Shown: positions 1-8,290 of the stretch, piece by piece
Layout of the letters: the number at the start of each line of letters is the position of its first letter
Numbering within the stretch: position 1 is the first letter of the stretch
Source of the DNA: an uncultured Pelagibacteraceae bacterium
GTDB lineage: Bacteria; Pseudomonadota; Alphaproteobacteria; Pelagibacterales; Pelagibacteraceae
Direction of reading: 5' to 3'
Assembly: GCA_902607115.1 (NCBI GenBank)
Contig: CACLIZ010000003.1
Span: 1-64,000, forward strand
DNA length: 64,000 nucleotides
Program-made: the position numbers and the translations under genes
Notes under the pieces: generated by a model
What the model was told of the DNA's origin: nothing
Databases searched by the model: none
The model's input: the letters and a program-made list of their open reading frames with translations, nothing else

Positions 1-1069
1 TTCTTTTCTCAGATATTTTTCTATCTAAAATTGTTTCACTATTACCAGTGCCTTTGAATTCCTCAAATATAACTTCATCCATTCTACTACCCGTATCAAT
101 TAACGCTGTTGCTATAATAGTTAAAGATCCGCCTTCTTCAATATTTCTTGCGGCACCAAAAAATCTCTTAGGTCTCTGAAGGGCATTTGCATCAACTCCG
201 CCCGTTAGTACTTTGCCTGAACTTGGCACTACAGCATTATATGCTCTTCCAAGTCTAGTTATAGAGTCTAGTAGTATTACAACATCCTTCTTATGCTCCG
301 TAAGTCTTTTTGCTTTTTCAATAACCATCTCAGCCACAGCCACGTGTCTTTGAGCAGGTTCATCAAAGGTTGAGCTAATTACTTCACCTTTAACGGTTCT
401 TTGCATATCAGTAACTTCCTCTGGCCTTTCATCAATTAATAAAACCATTAAGTAACACTCAGGATGATTGGCTGTTATTGCATTTGCGATACTTTGTAAA
501 ATCATGGTTTTTCCAGCTTTAGGTGGTGATATAATTAAAGATCTTTGACCTTTGCCTATTGGACTAACTAAGTCAATTAATCTAGGTGTGAGGTCTGGAT
601 TTTTTTCAACTTTATTTTTTTCTGACTCCATAATCAGCTGGCTATTCGGATATAATGGGGTAAGGTTATCAAAAGCAATTTTGTGTCTAGCTTTTTCCGG
701 TTCTTCAAAATTAATCTTGCTTACTTGTAAAAGTGCAAAATATCTCTCTCCATCTTTCGGGGCTCTAACTGGGCCCTCTACTGTGTCACCAGTTCTTAAA
801 CCAAATCTTCTTATTTGGCTTGGACTAACATAAATATCATCTGGTCCTGGTAGATAATTCGATTCCATTGCTCTTAAAAAACCAAATCCATCTTGGAGCA
901 GCTGTAGCACACCTGCGCCTGTAATTTCTTCACCTTTTTCTGCGTGTTTTTTTAATATAGCGAATAATATTTCTTGCCTTCTTAACGTGCTTGCATTTTC
1001 AATGCCTAATTTTTCAGCATCACCAATCAATTGCTCTGATGTTTTTCCTTTTAATTCTTGTATGTTCAT
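1..1069 (-). CDS. rho: Transcription termination factor Rho (C-terminus cut by window edge)
   Basis: Rho is the hexameric RNA-dependent ATPase that ends transcription of untranslated RNA. About 356 codons are visible, starting [20 protein letters not shown] at the ATG at 1069. They include the N-terminal Rho-N helix region, the cold-shock-like RNA-binding fold ([20 protein letters not shown]), the Walker A stretch PPKAGKTM, the Walker B region [16 protein letters not shown], and the secondary RNA-binding Q-loop/R-loop region after it. The reading frame is open to the left edge, so the last 50-70 residues are missing. It is the distal gene of the minus-strand hemE-hemH-hemJ-rho series, 55 bases beyond hemJ. 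Identification is secure. Confidence 0.97.
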   Translation of the reverse strand, partial: MNIQELKGKTSEQLIGDAEKLGIENASTLRRQEILFAILKKHAEKGEEITGAGVLQLLQDGFGFLRAMESNYLPGPDDIYVSPSQIRRFGLRTGDTVEGPVRAPKDGERYFALLQVSKINFEEPEKARHKIAFDNLTPLYPNSQLIMESEKNKVEKNPDLTPRLIDLVSPIGKGQRSLIISPPKAGKTMILQSIANAITANHPECYLMVLLIDERPEEVTDMQRTVKGEVISSTFDEPAQRHVAVAEMVIEKAKRLTEHKKDVVILLDSITRLGRAYNAVVPSSGKVLTGGVDANALQRPKRFFGAARNIEEGGSLTIIATALIDTGSRMDEVIFEEFKGTGNSETILDRKISEKR

Positions 1070-1124
1070 GGGGATTATTTCTTAAGATAGTTTTAATATA
1101 ATATCATATTTTAAAATTACAAGC

Positions 1125-1559
1125 CTATAAAGGTTTAATAATTACAATAAAAACAATCAATATAAGCAATACAGTTGGGACCTCATTTAAATACCTATAA
1201 TATTTAGAGGTTTTTGTATTTGTTCGATTTTTAAGGTGGTTAAGACATTTTCCTAAATATTCGTGATAGATTGATAGCAGGATTACTAAAAGAAGTTTTA
1301 ACTGCATCCATAGGTTTGTTAAAACATCAAAACCATTTAGATGAATTAAAGCAATTCCAAATATCCAAGAAAAGAGCATTGCCGGCCTCATAATGTAAAT
1401 ATAAAGACGCTTTTCCATAATTTCAAAAATATCAGTAGTTTCTTTCTTTTCGAAATTTTCAACATGATAAACAAATATTCTTGGCAAATATAAAAGGCCC
1501 ACCATCCAAGAAATCACTGCGATCAGATGAAGAGATTTTAAAATTAAATAAAAGTTCAT
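1125..1559 (-). CDS. hemJ: Protoporphyrinogen IX oxidase HemJ
   Basis: HemJ is the membrane-bound oxygen-independent oxidase that turns protoporphyrinogen IX into protoporphyrin IX in most alphaproteobacteria that lack HemG and HemY. The 144-residue protein has the expected size and four predicted membrane helices. It carries the family N-terminus with conserved His11 in KSLHLIAVISWMVGLLYLPR and a conserved Lys in WMQLKLLLVILLSIYH. Its start codon overlaps the hemH stop by one base at 1559, implying translational coupling. With hemH and hemE directly upstream, it completes a late heme-synthesis cassette. Confidence 0.93.
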   Translation of the reverse strand: MNFYLILKSLHLIAVISWMVGLLYLPRIFVYHVENFEKKETTDIFEIMEKRLYIYIMRPAMLFSWIFGIALIHLNGFDVLTNLWMQLKLLLVILLSIYHEYLGKCLNHLKNRTNTKTSKYYRYLNEVPTVLLILIVFIVIIKPL

Positions 1560-2554
1560 TAATTTAAATTTCTTTTAACAATATGTTCTAATAAAATAAT
1601 ATGATCATCATTGTCATTTAAACAGGGGATAAAATCAAATTTTTCTCCCCCAGCCTTTTCGAAACTCTCTTTTCCTTGAATTAAAATTTCTTCTAGTGTT
1701 TCAACACAATCTGATGCAAAACCTGGGGATACTACTAAAACTTTTTTTACTCCTTCCTTGGGCAATTTTTCCAAGGTTTTATCTGTATATGGTTGAAGCC
1801 ATTCTTCAGGTCCAAATCGTGATTGAAATGTTGTTATTATTTTTACTTTATCAAATTTCTCTGAGATTAGCCTGGTAGTTTTTTGACAGTAACAATGGTA
1901 TGGGTCACCTTTTTCAAAATATTTCTTTGGAATGCCGTGATAAGATGCAATGATTAAATCTGGCTTCCATTCTATGGCGCTTAACTTTTTATTTATACTA
2001 TTAACTAAAGCGTCGATATATAATGGTTCAGACTCATAATGAGGAACTATTTGTATCGCTGGCTGCCATCTCATTTTCATTAGTACTCTAAAAACTTCAT
2101 CACACACAGTAGCGGTAGTTGGTGAAGCATATTGCGGGTATAAAGGAAAAATGATTAATTTTTCACAACCTTCTTTCTTCATGCTTTCAATTTTACTTTT
2201 AATACTCGGGTTTCCATATCTCATGGCAAAATCAACTATTAAATTCTCATTTTCAATTTTTTTGCTAAGTTTTTTTGTCTGCATTTCTGTATAAAATCTT
2301 AATGGTGATTTATTTACATCCTTCATCCATATTTCTTTATAAGCTTTTGCTGTTTTGGATGGTCTAAAAGTTAATATAAATAAATTTAATATTATTTTCC
2401 AAATAAAAGGGTTTACTTCGATTACTCTTCTGTCTGATAAGAATTCTTTTAAATATTTTCTTATATCCCACCAATTTGTAGAATCGGGTGTTCCTAAATT
2501 TATTAATAATACTCCTGTCTTTCCAAAATTTACTTTTGGGTGGTCTTTGTTCAT
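1559..2554 (-). CDS. hemH: Ferrochelatase
   Basis: HemH inserts ferrous iron into protoporphyrin IX to make protoheme, the last step of the pathway. The 331-residue protein begins with the family strand GVLLINLGTPDSTNWWDIRK. It has the catalytic His in IIASYHGIPKKYFEKGDPYH, the FQSRFGPEEWLQPYT block, and the acidic C-terminal site SPGFASDCVETLEEI. Length matches normal bacterial ferrochelatases. It overlaps the end of hemE by 4 bases (2551-2554) and is followed by hemJ with a one-base overlap, so the three genes are probably co-transcribed. Confidence 0.96.
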   Translation of the reverse strand: MNKDHPKVNFGKTGVLLINLGTPDSTNWWDIRKYLKEFLSDRRVIEVNPFIWKIILNLFILTFRPSKTAKAYKEIWMKDVNKSPLRFYTEMQTKKLSKKIENENLIVDFAMRYGNPSIKSKIESMKKEGCEKLIIFPLYPQYASPTTATVCDEVFRVLMKMRWQPAIQIVPHYESEPLYIDALVNSINKKLSAIEWKPDLIIASYHGIPKKYFEKGDPYHCYCQKTTRLISEKFDKVKIITTFQSRFGPEEWLQPYTDKTLEKLPKEGVKKVLVVSPGFASDCVETLEEILIQGKESFEKAGGEKFDFIPCLNDNDDHIILLEHIVKRNLN

Positions 2555-3552
2555 CTAAAGTCTTTCACAAAATCAACTAAAATTTTTACATTTTCGGGAT
2601 TAGTTTCAGGAATTACACCGTGCCCTAAATTAAAAATATAATGATGATTTTTAAATATTTCTAAATATTTTTGAGCATTTTTTAACATATCTTTTTTATC
2701 TAATAACAAACATTTTGGATCTAACCCTCCTTGTATTGGAATATCAATATCTTCCGCAATTTTATTCGGATCTATTTCATAATCAATGCTGATTGCACTT
2801 GGTTTTACAATATCACAATATTTTTTGTAAGATTTAATTCCTCTAGGAAAACAAATTACTTCAACTCCTAAACTTTTAACAAAGTCTACTAATTCTTTTG
2901 TTGGTTGATAAATGTACTTATCAAATTTGTCCGTCTCCAAAAGGCCCGCCCAACTATCAAAAATTTGTATTATTGAAGCTCCATTTTCTACTTGTTTTTT
3001 AATATGCAGTTTTTGAGTATAAATTATTTTTTTTAAAATTTTATCTTGTTCGGGGTTTTTATAAATATTTGGATCTAGTGTTTTTTTTGGAGATTTTTTA
3101 TTTAACATATAAACTAATAGCGTCCATGTGGCACCCACAAATCCTATTAAATCTTTATTTGTTAAAGTTTTATCTTCGGATGTATTTTTAATAAGTTCAT
3201 AAACCGGATTTAGTTTTTGATAAATTTCATTATCAGATAAATTTAAAATTCTTTCTATATTTAAATCTCCAAGTACCGGGCCAAAGTTTTTCTTAAATTC
3301 TAAGTTTTGGCCTAAGGCGTAAGGTATAAGAAGAATATCAGAAAATATGATTGCAGCATCAAATGAAAACCTTTTTAATGGTTGTAAAGTTATTTCTTTA
3401 GAAAGTTTAGCATTTAAACAAAGTTCAATAAAATTTGTATTTTTAGATCTTATATCTCTAAACTCAGGCAGGTATCTTCCTGCTTGCCTCATAAACCATA
3501 TAGGAATTGAGCTTGTTTTTTTTTTATTTATGCAATCTTTAAGAATACCCAT
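2551..3552 (-). CDS. hemE: Uroporphyrinogen decarboxylase
   Basis: HemE decarboxylates the four acetate side chains of uroporphyrinogen III to give coproporphyrinogen III in the cytoplasm. The 333-residue protein has the signature PIWFMRQAGRYLPEFR near the N-terminus (substrate-binding Arg residues), the GFVGATWTLLVYML block, and the C-terminal FNLGHGVIPETNPENV motif. It is the first gene of the minus-strand heme cassette. It sits beside the AT-rich gap that separates it from ppsR, the arrangement that flanks the replication origin in Caulobacter and Rickettsia. Confidence 0.97.
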   Translation of the reverse strand: MGILKDCINKKKTSSIPIWFMRQAGRYLPEFRDIRSKNTNFIELCLNAKLSKEITLQPLKRFSFDAAIIFSDILLIPYALGQNLEFKKNFGPVLGDLNIERILNLSDNEIYQKLNPVYELIKNTSEDKTLTNKDLIGFVGATWTLLVYMLNKKSPKKTLDPNIYKNPEQDKILKKIIYTQKLHIKKQVENGASIIQIFDSWAGLLETDKFDKYIYQPTKELVDFVKSLGVEVICFPRGIKSYKKYCDIVKPSAISIDYEIDPNKIAEDIDIPIQGGLDPKCLLLDKKDMLKNAQKYLEIFKNHHYIFNLGHGVIPETNPENVKILVDFVKDFR

Positions 3553-3824
3553 AATTAAAATATAATTAATCTTATTTCTTTATATTATTATCCTGTGAAT
3601 TAGTTTAATTAAAATTCATACAGTTTTTTACACATTTTTATTAACAATAATATTGTTCTAAAACAATTGATTTACTTAATTTTTATTTAAAATTAACAAT
3701 TTTTTTAAATATTAATATGTTTTTTTTTACTTGTTTAAATGTGTTAATAAACAATTGTAAAAACTAATAGTTTTATATTATTTAAAAAAAAGGCAAATTT
3801 TGTCTAATAATATTATATTTATAC
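3553..3824. other. Candidate chromosome replication origin (hemE-ppsR gap)
   Basis: This 272-base gap is about 12% GC by hand count and contains long T- and A-tracts. Sites one mismatch from the DnaA box TTATNCACA lie at 3594-3602 (minus strand, TAATTCACA), 3626-3634 (TTTTACACA) and just inside ppsR at 3830-3838 (TAATACACA). An inverted repeat AACAATA-A-TATTGTT spans 3643-3657. A TTAA-N7-TTAA array, the CtrA-type spacing, is at 3676-3690. Genes on both sides point outward. In Caulobacter and Rickettsia the origin lies between hemE and the homologue of this neighbour (RP001). The motifs alone are weak in such AT-rich DNA; the synteny carries the call. Confidence 0.65.
3643..3657. repeat. Short perfect inverted repeat in the putative origin
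   Basis: AACAATA and TATTGTT flank a single A, giving a 7-base perfect inverted repeat. The related AACAATT or ACAATTG string recurs at about 3662-3668, 3695-3701 and 3750-3757. In such AT-rich DNA this could arise by chance. Confidence 0.35.
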
Positions 3825-4649
3825 ATGAATAATACACATAATATTTATCTTATTTCAGACTCTACGGGAGAAACATTAGACAGGATATTTATGGCCTTAA
3901 AAGCACAGTTTAAAAACTTTAAACATAATTTATTCCACTACTCTTTTACCAGAACGGAAAACCAGATATTAAAAATACTTGAAGAGGCTAAAAAGAAAGA
4001 AGATTCGATAATATTATATACAATAGTAGACAATAAACTTGCAAAATATTTATCTCAAGAAGCAAACAAGAAAAAAATTCCTTGCTTTGGGGTGCTGGGA
4101 GATCTTATACTTAATTTTTCTAAACTCCTTAATCAAAAAGCCACCAATATTCCAAGTGGACAACATGCTTTAACCGAAGAATATTATAAAAGGATTGAGG
4201 CAATACAATTTACGATGAACCATGATGACGGGAATTCAATAATAGATGTAGATAAATCTGATATTGTTTTATTAGGAGTAAGCAGAACAAGCAAAACACC
4301 CACATCAATTTATTTAGCTAACAGAGGTTATAAAACTTCAAACATTCCACTAGTGAATGAAAATTCAATCCCTCCAAAACTTAAAGAAAATCCAAAAACA
4401 TGTTGTATAGTAGGTTTAGTAGCCGAACCAACAAGATTACACGACGTTAGAAAAAATAGGCTTACAACGATTAAAGAACAAGAACACATTAAATATATTA
4501 ATTTGGAAACTATTAAGAAGGAAACAGAAGAATCCAAAAAAACATTTAAAAAATATCAATGGCCTATGATTGATGTAACCAGAAAGTCAGTTGAAGAAAC
4601 GGCTGCGTCAGTAATAAAAATGTATGAAATTTTTTCAAACAGAAATTAA
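3825..4649 (+). CDS. ppsR: Kinase-pyrophosphorylase (PPDK/PEP synthase regulatory protein, DUF299)
   Basis: This family switches pyruvate phosphate dikinase or PEP synthase off by ADP-dependent phosphorylation and on by phosphate-dependent dephosphorylation, setting flux between pyruvate and PEP. The 274-residue protein has the family N-terminus (IYLISDSTGETLDRI) and the P-loop GVSRTSKTPTS at residues 151-158. It also has the IPLVNE and GLVAEPTRLHDVRKNR blocks. It is the first plus-strand gene to the right of the putative origin, equivalent to RP001 of Rickettsia. Which target enzyme it regulates cannot be seen here. Confidence 0.93.
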   Translation: MNNTHNIYLISDSTGETLDRIFMALKAQFKNFKHNLFHYSFTRTENQILKILEEAKKKEDSIILYTIVDNKLAKYLSQEANKKKIPCFGVLGDLILNFSKLLNQKATNIPSGQHALTEEYYKRIEAIQFTMNHDDGNSIIDVDKSDIVLLGVSRTSKTPTSIYLANRGYKTSNIPLVNENSIPPKLKENPKTCCIVGLVAEPTRLHDVRKNRLTTIKEQEHIKYINLETIKKETEESKKTFKKYQWPMIDVTRKSVEETAASVIKMYEIFSNRN

Positions 4650-5229
4650 CATAATTCTAGCTTCTCAAAGCAAAGTAAGAAAAGAAATGTTAGAAAAAAA
4701 TAATATTAAATGCAAAGTAATCAAATCAAACTTTGATGAGGAGCCGATTAAAGACAGTCTAATAAAAGATGGAGCATCCCCCGAAATAATAAGTAAAAAT
4801 CTAGCTGAGATAAAAGCAATTAAAGTTAGCCGTCAAAATCATGATTTTGTTGTATTAGGAGCAGATAGCGTAATAGATTTAGATAATAAAATAATTTCTA
4901 AACCACAAAATAGAAATGAAGCGCTACAAATTTTAAAAAAATTAAATGGAAAAAAACATAGTTTGATAAGTTCAGTGACGCTTGCAAAAAATGGCTCCAT
5001 GATTTGGAATTATACTGATAAAGCTACACTAACTATGAAAAAAATGTCAGATGATCAGCTTAAAGAGTATTTATCAAAAATAAGCGATGATGCTTTATAT
5101 GCTTATAATGTATATCAGATTGAAGGTGAGGGCAGAGCCTTATTTTCTAGCATAGAAGGAGATGAAAACACAATTATGGGTTTGCCAGTTATGAAAATTA
5201 AAGAGTATCTAAATAATTTAAAATGTTAG
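4624..5229 (+). CDS. maf: Maf family nucleotide pyrophosphatase
   Basis: Maf proteins hydrolyse non-canonical or modified nucleoside triphosphates and are often linked to septum control. The 201-residue protein shows ILASQSKVRKEML near the N-terminus, the catalytic-Asp region VLGADSVIDLD, and the C-terminal YQIEGEGRALFSSIEGD...IMGLPV signature. Its ATG lies 26 bases inside the end of ppsR, so translation is probably coupled. Maf next to aroE, coaE and dnaQ is a common alphaproteobacterial order. The substrate class (dTTP/UTP or m7GTP) cannot be fixed by eye. Confidence 0.93.
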   Translation: MKFFQTEINIILASQSKVRKEMLEKNNIKCKVIKSNFDEEPIKDSLIKDGASPEIISKNLAEIKAIKVSRQNHDFVVLGADSVIDLDNKIISKPQNRNEALQILKKLNGKKHSLISSVTLAKNGSMIWNYTDKATLTMKKMSDDQLKEYLSKISDDALYAYNVYQIEGEGRALFSSIEGDENTIMGLPVMKIKEYLNNLKC

Positions 5230-5375
5230 TATTAATTTGGTTTTTAGTTTGTATTATTTTTTATTTAGTACAAAAAACACTTGGTAATTCCGGACACGCA
5301 TTGGAGGTATTTGCTTTATTAACAGCTTTTGTATTATTTGTTATTGATAGATTGAGCAAAAAAGTAAAAAAATGA
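5223..5375 (+). CDS. Small two-helix membrane protein between maf and aroE
   Basis: A 50-codon ORF starts at an ATG that overlaps the maf stop and ends with a TGA overlapping the aroE start (ATGA). The predicted protein begins MLVLIWFLVCIIFYLVQKTL, has a short polar turn (GNSGH), a second hydrophobic stretch (ALEVFALLTAFVLFVIDRL), and a basic tail (SKKVKK). Overlaps at both ends make it very likely to be a real, coupled gene. I recognise no family; the positive tail suggests a cytoplasmic C-terminus. Confidence 0.7.
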   Translation: MLVLIWFLVCIIFYLVQKTLGNSGHALEVFALLTAFVLFVIDRLSKKVKK

Positions 5376-6169
5376 AAAAATATTTAGTTATAGGAAATCC
5401 TGTTGAACATTCTCTTTCACCTAAACTTCATAACTATTGGTTAAAAGAAAATAATATTGATGCTGTCTATGAAAAAAAACAGATAGAAGAATCCAATATT
5501 CAAGGAATAATTTCAGAAATTAAAAATGGCAAAATAGAAGGAATTAATATTACTGTTCCATTTAAAAAATCGGTAATACCTTTTTTGGATGAGTTAGAAT
5601 ATTTGGCAAAAAAAACTCAGTCTGTAAATACGATTTATAAAAAAGAAAATAAAATAGTAGGAGATAATACGGATGTATTAGGATTTAAATACGCATTACA
5701 ACATATTAAATATAAAGTTAAAGGAAAAAAAATTTTTATTTTAGGAGCTGGAGGAGTAACTTCTTCTATTATTTTTGCTTTAGAACAAATGGAAGCCTCT
5801 ACAATTATGCTAAGCAACAGAACTAAGGAAAAAGCTGAAAGTTTAAAAAAAAAATATCCTTATTTGGATTTAATAAACTGGGGAGATATTAAAAACTTCG
5901 ACATGATAATAAATGCTACAAGTTTAGGCCTTAAAGAGAATGATAAAATACCTATAAATTATAACAAAATAGGATCAGAAAAGTTTTTTTATGATCTTAT
6001 TTATAATCCTAAAAAAACAAATTTTCTTTTGGAAGCTGAAAAACATGGCCACCGTATTGAGAATGGGAAATTGATGTTTCTTTATCAAGCTCAGTCAGCT
6101 TTTGAAATGTGGACGGGTTTTCAACCTCCGATTAATACAAAAGTACTTCAATTATTGGAAAATGATTAG
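5372..6169 (+). CDS. aroE: Shikimate dehydrogenase (NADP+)
   Basis: AroE reduces 3-dehydroshikimate to shikimate in aromatic amino-acid synthesis. The 265-residue protein has the shikimate-binding SLSP in GNPVEHSLSPKLHNYW. The catalytic Lys is in INITVPFKKSV and the Asp in GDNTDVLGF. The dinucleotide-binding loop is ILGAGGVTSS, and the C-terminal Gln-containing motif is FLYQAQSAFEMWTG. Size is typical. It overlaps the upstream small membrane gene by 4 bases and the downstream coaE start by 8 bases, as part of one plus-strand operon. Confidence 0.96.
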   Translation: MKKYLVIGNPVEHSLSPKLHNYWLKENNIDAVYEKKQIEESNIQGIISEIKNGKIEGINITVPFKKSVIPFLDELEYLAKKTQSVNTIYKKENKIVGDNTDVLGFKYALQHIKYKVKGKKIFILGAGGVTSSIIFALEQMEASTIMLSNRTKEKAESLKKKYPYLDLINWGDIKNFDMIINATSLGLKENDKIPINYNKIGSEKFFYDLIYNPKKTNFLLEAEKHGHRIENGKLMFLYQAQSAFEMWTGFQPPINTKVLQLLEND

Positions 6170-6728
6170 AATAGGACTTATAGGAGAAATTGCAGCAGGA
6201 AAAACGTTTGTAGGAAAATGTTTTGGTTTTCCAATATTTAACGCTGACTTAGAGGTAAAAAAAATTTATAAAACTAATAAGAAATGTTTTACAAAATTAA
6301 ATAAAAAATTTCCCAAAAACATTAAAAGTTTTCCAATAACTAAGAGTGAAATAATAAAAATATTAAATAAGAAAAATATTAAAATTATATCTAAAATAGT
6401 ACATCCATATGTAAGAGTTCAGTTAAAAAAGTTTTTAAAAAAAAATAAGTATAAAAAGTATGTGATACTCGACATACCATTACTTATAGAGAATAAATTA
6501 AATAATAAATCTGATATATTAATTTATATCAAAACACCAAGAAATATTATTTTAAAAAGAGTAAAAAATAGAGGAAACTATAATAAAAAAACTTTAGATA
6601 TATTAAAAAAAAAACAGATAAATATGAAAAAAAAAATCAAATTAGCTAATTTTATAATTTATAATAATTTAAATAAAAAAAATGTTTTAAATCAAATTAA
6701 TAAAATTAAAAAAAAAATTAATGATTGA
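6162..6728 (+). CDS. coaE: Dephospho-CoA kinase
   Basis: CoaE phosphorylates the ribose 3'-OH of dephospho-CoA, the last step of coenzyme A synthesis. The ATG at 6162 gives a 188-residue protein beginning MIRIGLIGEIAAGKT, which places the P-loop at the N-terminus as the family requires. An in-frame ATG 60 bases upstream lies inside aroE and would add unrelated residues. The NADLEVKKIY and LDIPLLIENKL (adenine/CoA side) blocks are present. The C-terminal half is extremely Lys/Asn/Ile-rich, following the AT bias. It overlaps aroE and dnaQ by 8 bases each. Confidence 0.92.
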   Translation: MIRIGLIGEIAAGKTFVGKCFGFPIFNADLEVKKIYKTNKKCFTKLNKKFPKNIKSFPITKSEIIKILNKKNIKIISKIVHPYVRVQLKKFLKKNKYKKYVILDIPLLIENKLNNKSDILIYIKTPRNIILKRVKNRGNYNKKTLDILKKKQINMKKKIKLANFIIYNNLNKKNVLNQINKIKKKIND

Positions 6729-7389
6729 AGTAGTTTTAGACACAGAAACAACAGGACTTTCCGTATCCGAAGGGCACAGAATCGTAGAAATAGGATGTGT
6801 TGAGTTGAAAGATCTAATTCCTACTAAAAATAAATTTCATTGTTATTTAAACCCTCAGAGAAAAGTTTCGGAAGATGCATTTAAAGTTCATGGATATAGC
6901 GATGTTTTTTTATCAGAACAAAAAAAATTTAGTCAAATAGTAGATGAATTCTTAAAATTTATAGAGGGTAAAAAACTTATAATTCATAATGCAGAATTTG
7001 ATATTTCTCATTTAAACAATGAACTTAATTTGTTGGGAAAAAACAAAATTAATAATGAAATAATTGACACACTTCAAATCGCAAGAGAAAAATTTCCAGG
7101 ATCATCTATAAGCTTGGATGCTTTATGTAAGAGATATAATATTGATAATTCCAAGAGAGAAAAACATAATGCGGTTATTGACTGTGAATTATTATCTAAA
7201 GTTTATATAAATTTATTAGATCAAAAAGAACCATCATTTGAACTTAGTGTTGAAAGAGATTTTAATAGTGATTTTGCTTCCAATTCAAAAGTTCAATATT
7301 TTAATAAAATTATAAAACCCACAGAAGAAGAATTAAAGTTACATAAAGATTTTTTAAAAAGAGAAATTAAAAAAAATTATTTTAATTAA
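6721..7389 (+). CDS. dnaQ: DNA polymerase III epsilon subunit (3'-5' proofreading exonuclease)
   Basis: DnaQ is the proofreading exonuclease of the replicative polymerase. The 222-residue protein has the DEDDh catalytic set: Exo I in VLDTETTGLSV (D7, E9), Exo II in IHNAEFDISHLN, and Exo III in KREKHNAVIDCELLS (His and Asp). The 40-residue tail after the nuclease domain would be the polymerase-binding part. The start overlaps coaE by 8 bases. Its end overlaps the end of convergent secB by 8 bases (7382-7389), leaving no room for a separate terminator. Confidence 0.95.
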   Translation: MIEVVLDTETTGLSVSEGHRIVEIGCVELKDLIPTKNKFHCYLNPQRKVSEDAFKVHGYSDVFLSEQKKFSQIVDEFLKFIEGKKLIIHNAEFDISHLNNELNLLGKNKINNEIIDTLQIAREKFPGSSISLDALCKRYNIDNSKREKHNAVIDCELLSKVYINLLDQKEPSFELSVERDFNSDFASNSKVQYFNKIIKPTEEELKLHKDFLKREIKKNYFN

Positions 7390-7816
7390 ATTTATCATTA
7401 TATAATTTTTCAAAATCGACTTTTTTTTCAAATTTTAACTCAGGATATCCAGCACTCTTAATTAGATCTAGAAAAATCTTTTCTACTTTTGGGTAAATAA
7501 TTTTTTGCAAATCGCATAAAACTATTTTACCAACAGTATTTTTTTCATTAATTGACTTATCTAAATTAATTACTGTAGCATATTTTATTTCAAAAAAAGA
7601 TTTTTCTGTATTATCTTTTTTATCTTGCAAAGTTAACTTAGTTGTTATTTCCAAAACTTTATTTTTTAGAACCAAAGAAGATATATCAATTTCCATATTG
7701 TAGTTCGCTAAATTTTCTCTAACAAATGTTAAAGTCTCTACATTTGGAGTTTCAATAGAAAGATCTTTTATGTATTCCAAGATAATTTTGAATTTTTGAT
7801 CTTTATTTTCTGTCAT
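7382..7816 (-). CDS. secB: Protein-export chaperone SecB
   Basis: SecB is a tetrameric cytoplasmic chaperone that keeps preproteins unfolded and hands them to SecA. The 144-residue protein matches the family in length and in segments such as EYIKDLSIETPN, FFEIKYATVINL and the C-terminal LIKSAGYPELKFEKVDF-like region. The zinc-ligand tail seen in E. coli is not obvious, as in many alphaproteobacteria. It follows fxsA on the minus strand with a 14-base overlap, and converges on dnaQ. Confidence 0.9.
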   Translation of the reverse strand: MTENKDQKFKIILEYIKDLSIETPNVETLTFVRENLANYNMEIDISSLVLKNKVLEITTKLTLQDKKDNTEKSFFEIKYATVINLDKSINEKNTVGKIVLCDLQKIIYPKVEKIFLDLIKSAGYPELKFEKKVDFEKLYNDKFN

Positions 7817-8216
7817 CTAAATCTTTGTATTCTCCTTCAATATAATCTTTATTTTTCATATCATTTTTTTTATTTTTATTAGAAAATTGTTTGAACATAA
7901 TTTTTCTTGTTGGTGGAAATATTATTAAAAAACCTAAAAAGTCTGTAGCAAAACCAGGTATAATTAAAAAAATTGCGCCTATTGCAATTAAAGCTCCAGA
8001 AATTAGCTCATAAGCAGGCATTTCGTTCTTCACCATTTTTCTTAAACCTTGATTTAAAGTGTTTAGACCTTCTGCGCGTGCATAATAAATTCCTATAAAA
8101 GCCGTAAAAAATATAAGCAATACAGTGTTAAAAGCTCCAATCGAGGCCCCGATTTTTATAAATAAATAAATTTCAACGGCAGGAATTATAATTAATACTA
8201 ATAAAAGTGAGTTCAT
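7803..8216 (-). CDS. fxsA: FxsA-family inner membrane protein
   Basis: The 137-residue protein has the FxsA fold seen as two long hydrophobic segments (LLLVLIIIPAVEIYLFIKIG and NTVLLIFFTAFIGIYYARAEG) and a later pair around residues 70-100 containing IPGFATDFLGFLIIFPPTR, a family signature. The C-terminus is charged and cytoplasmic. FxsA takes its name from suppression of phage T7 exclusion by F plasmid, but its everyday role is unknown. It is divergent from the Tim44-like gene and overlaps secB downstream. Confidence 0.88.
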   Translation of the reverse strand: MNSLLLVLIIIPAVEIYLFIKIGASIGAFNTVLLIFFTAFIGIYYARAEGLNTLNQGLRKMVKNEMPAYELISGALIAIGAIFLIIPGFATDFLGFLIIFPPTRKIMFKQFSNKNKKNDMKNKDYIEGEYKDLDDRK

Positions 8217-8290
8217 TTGTCTTTAATTCTTAAATTTAGGTCATTGAAAAAGACCAACTTAGTAAATATTATAAATATATATAAAATACA

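Noticed and set aside
552-833. Open frame on the plus strand inside rho
   Set aside because: It is the antisense of a conserved Rho domain; the codon pattern and lack of a start signal indicate a shadow frame.
6102-6161. Longer coaE start 60 bases upstream
   Set aside because: Adds residues that overlap aroE and have no family counterpart; the P-loop should be near residue 8 as in the shorter form.
8236-8260. Small GGTC/GACC inverted repeat between fxsA and the Tim44-like gene
   Set aside because: Only four paired bases with a long loop, expected by chance.
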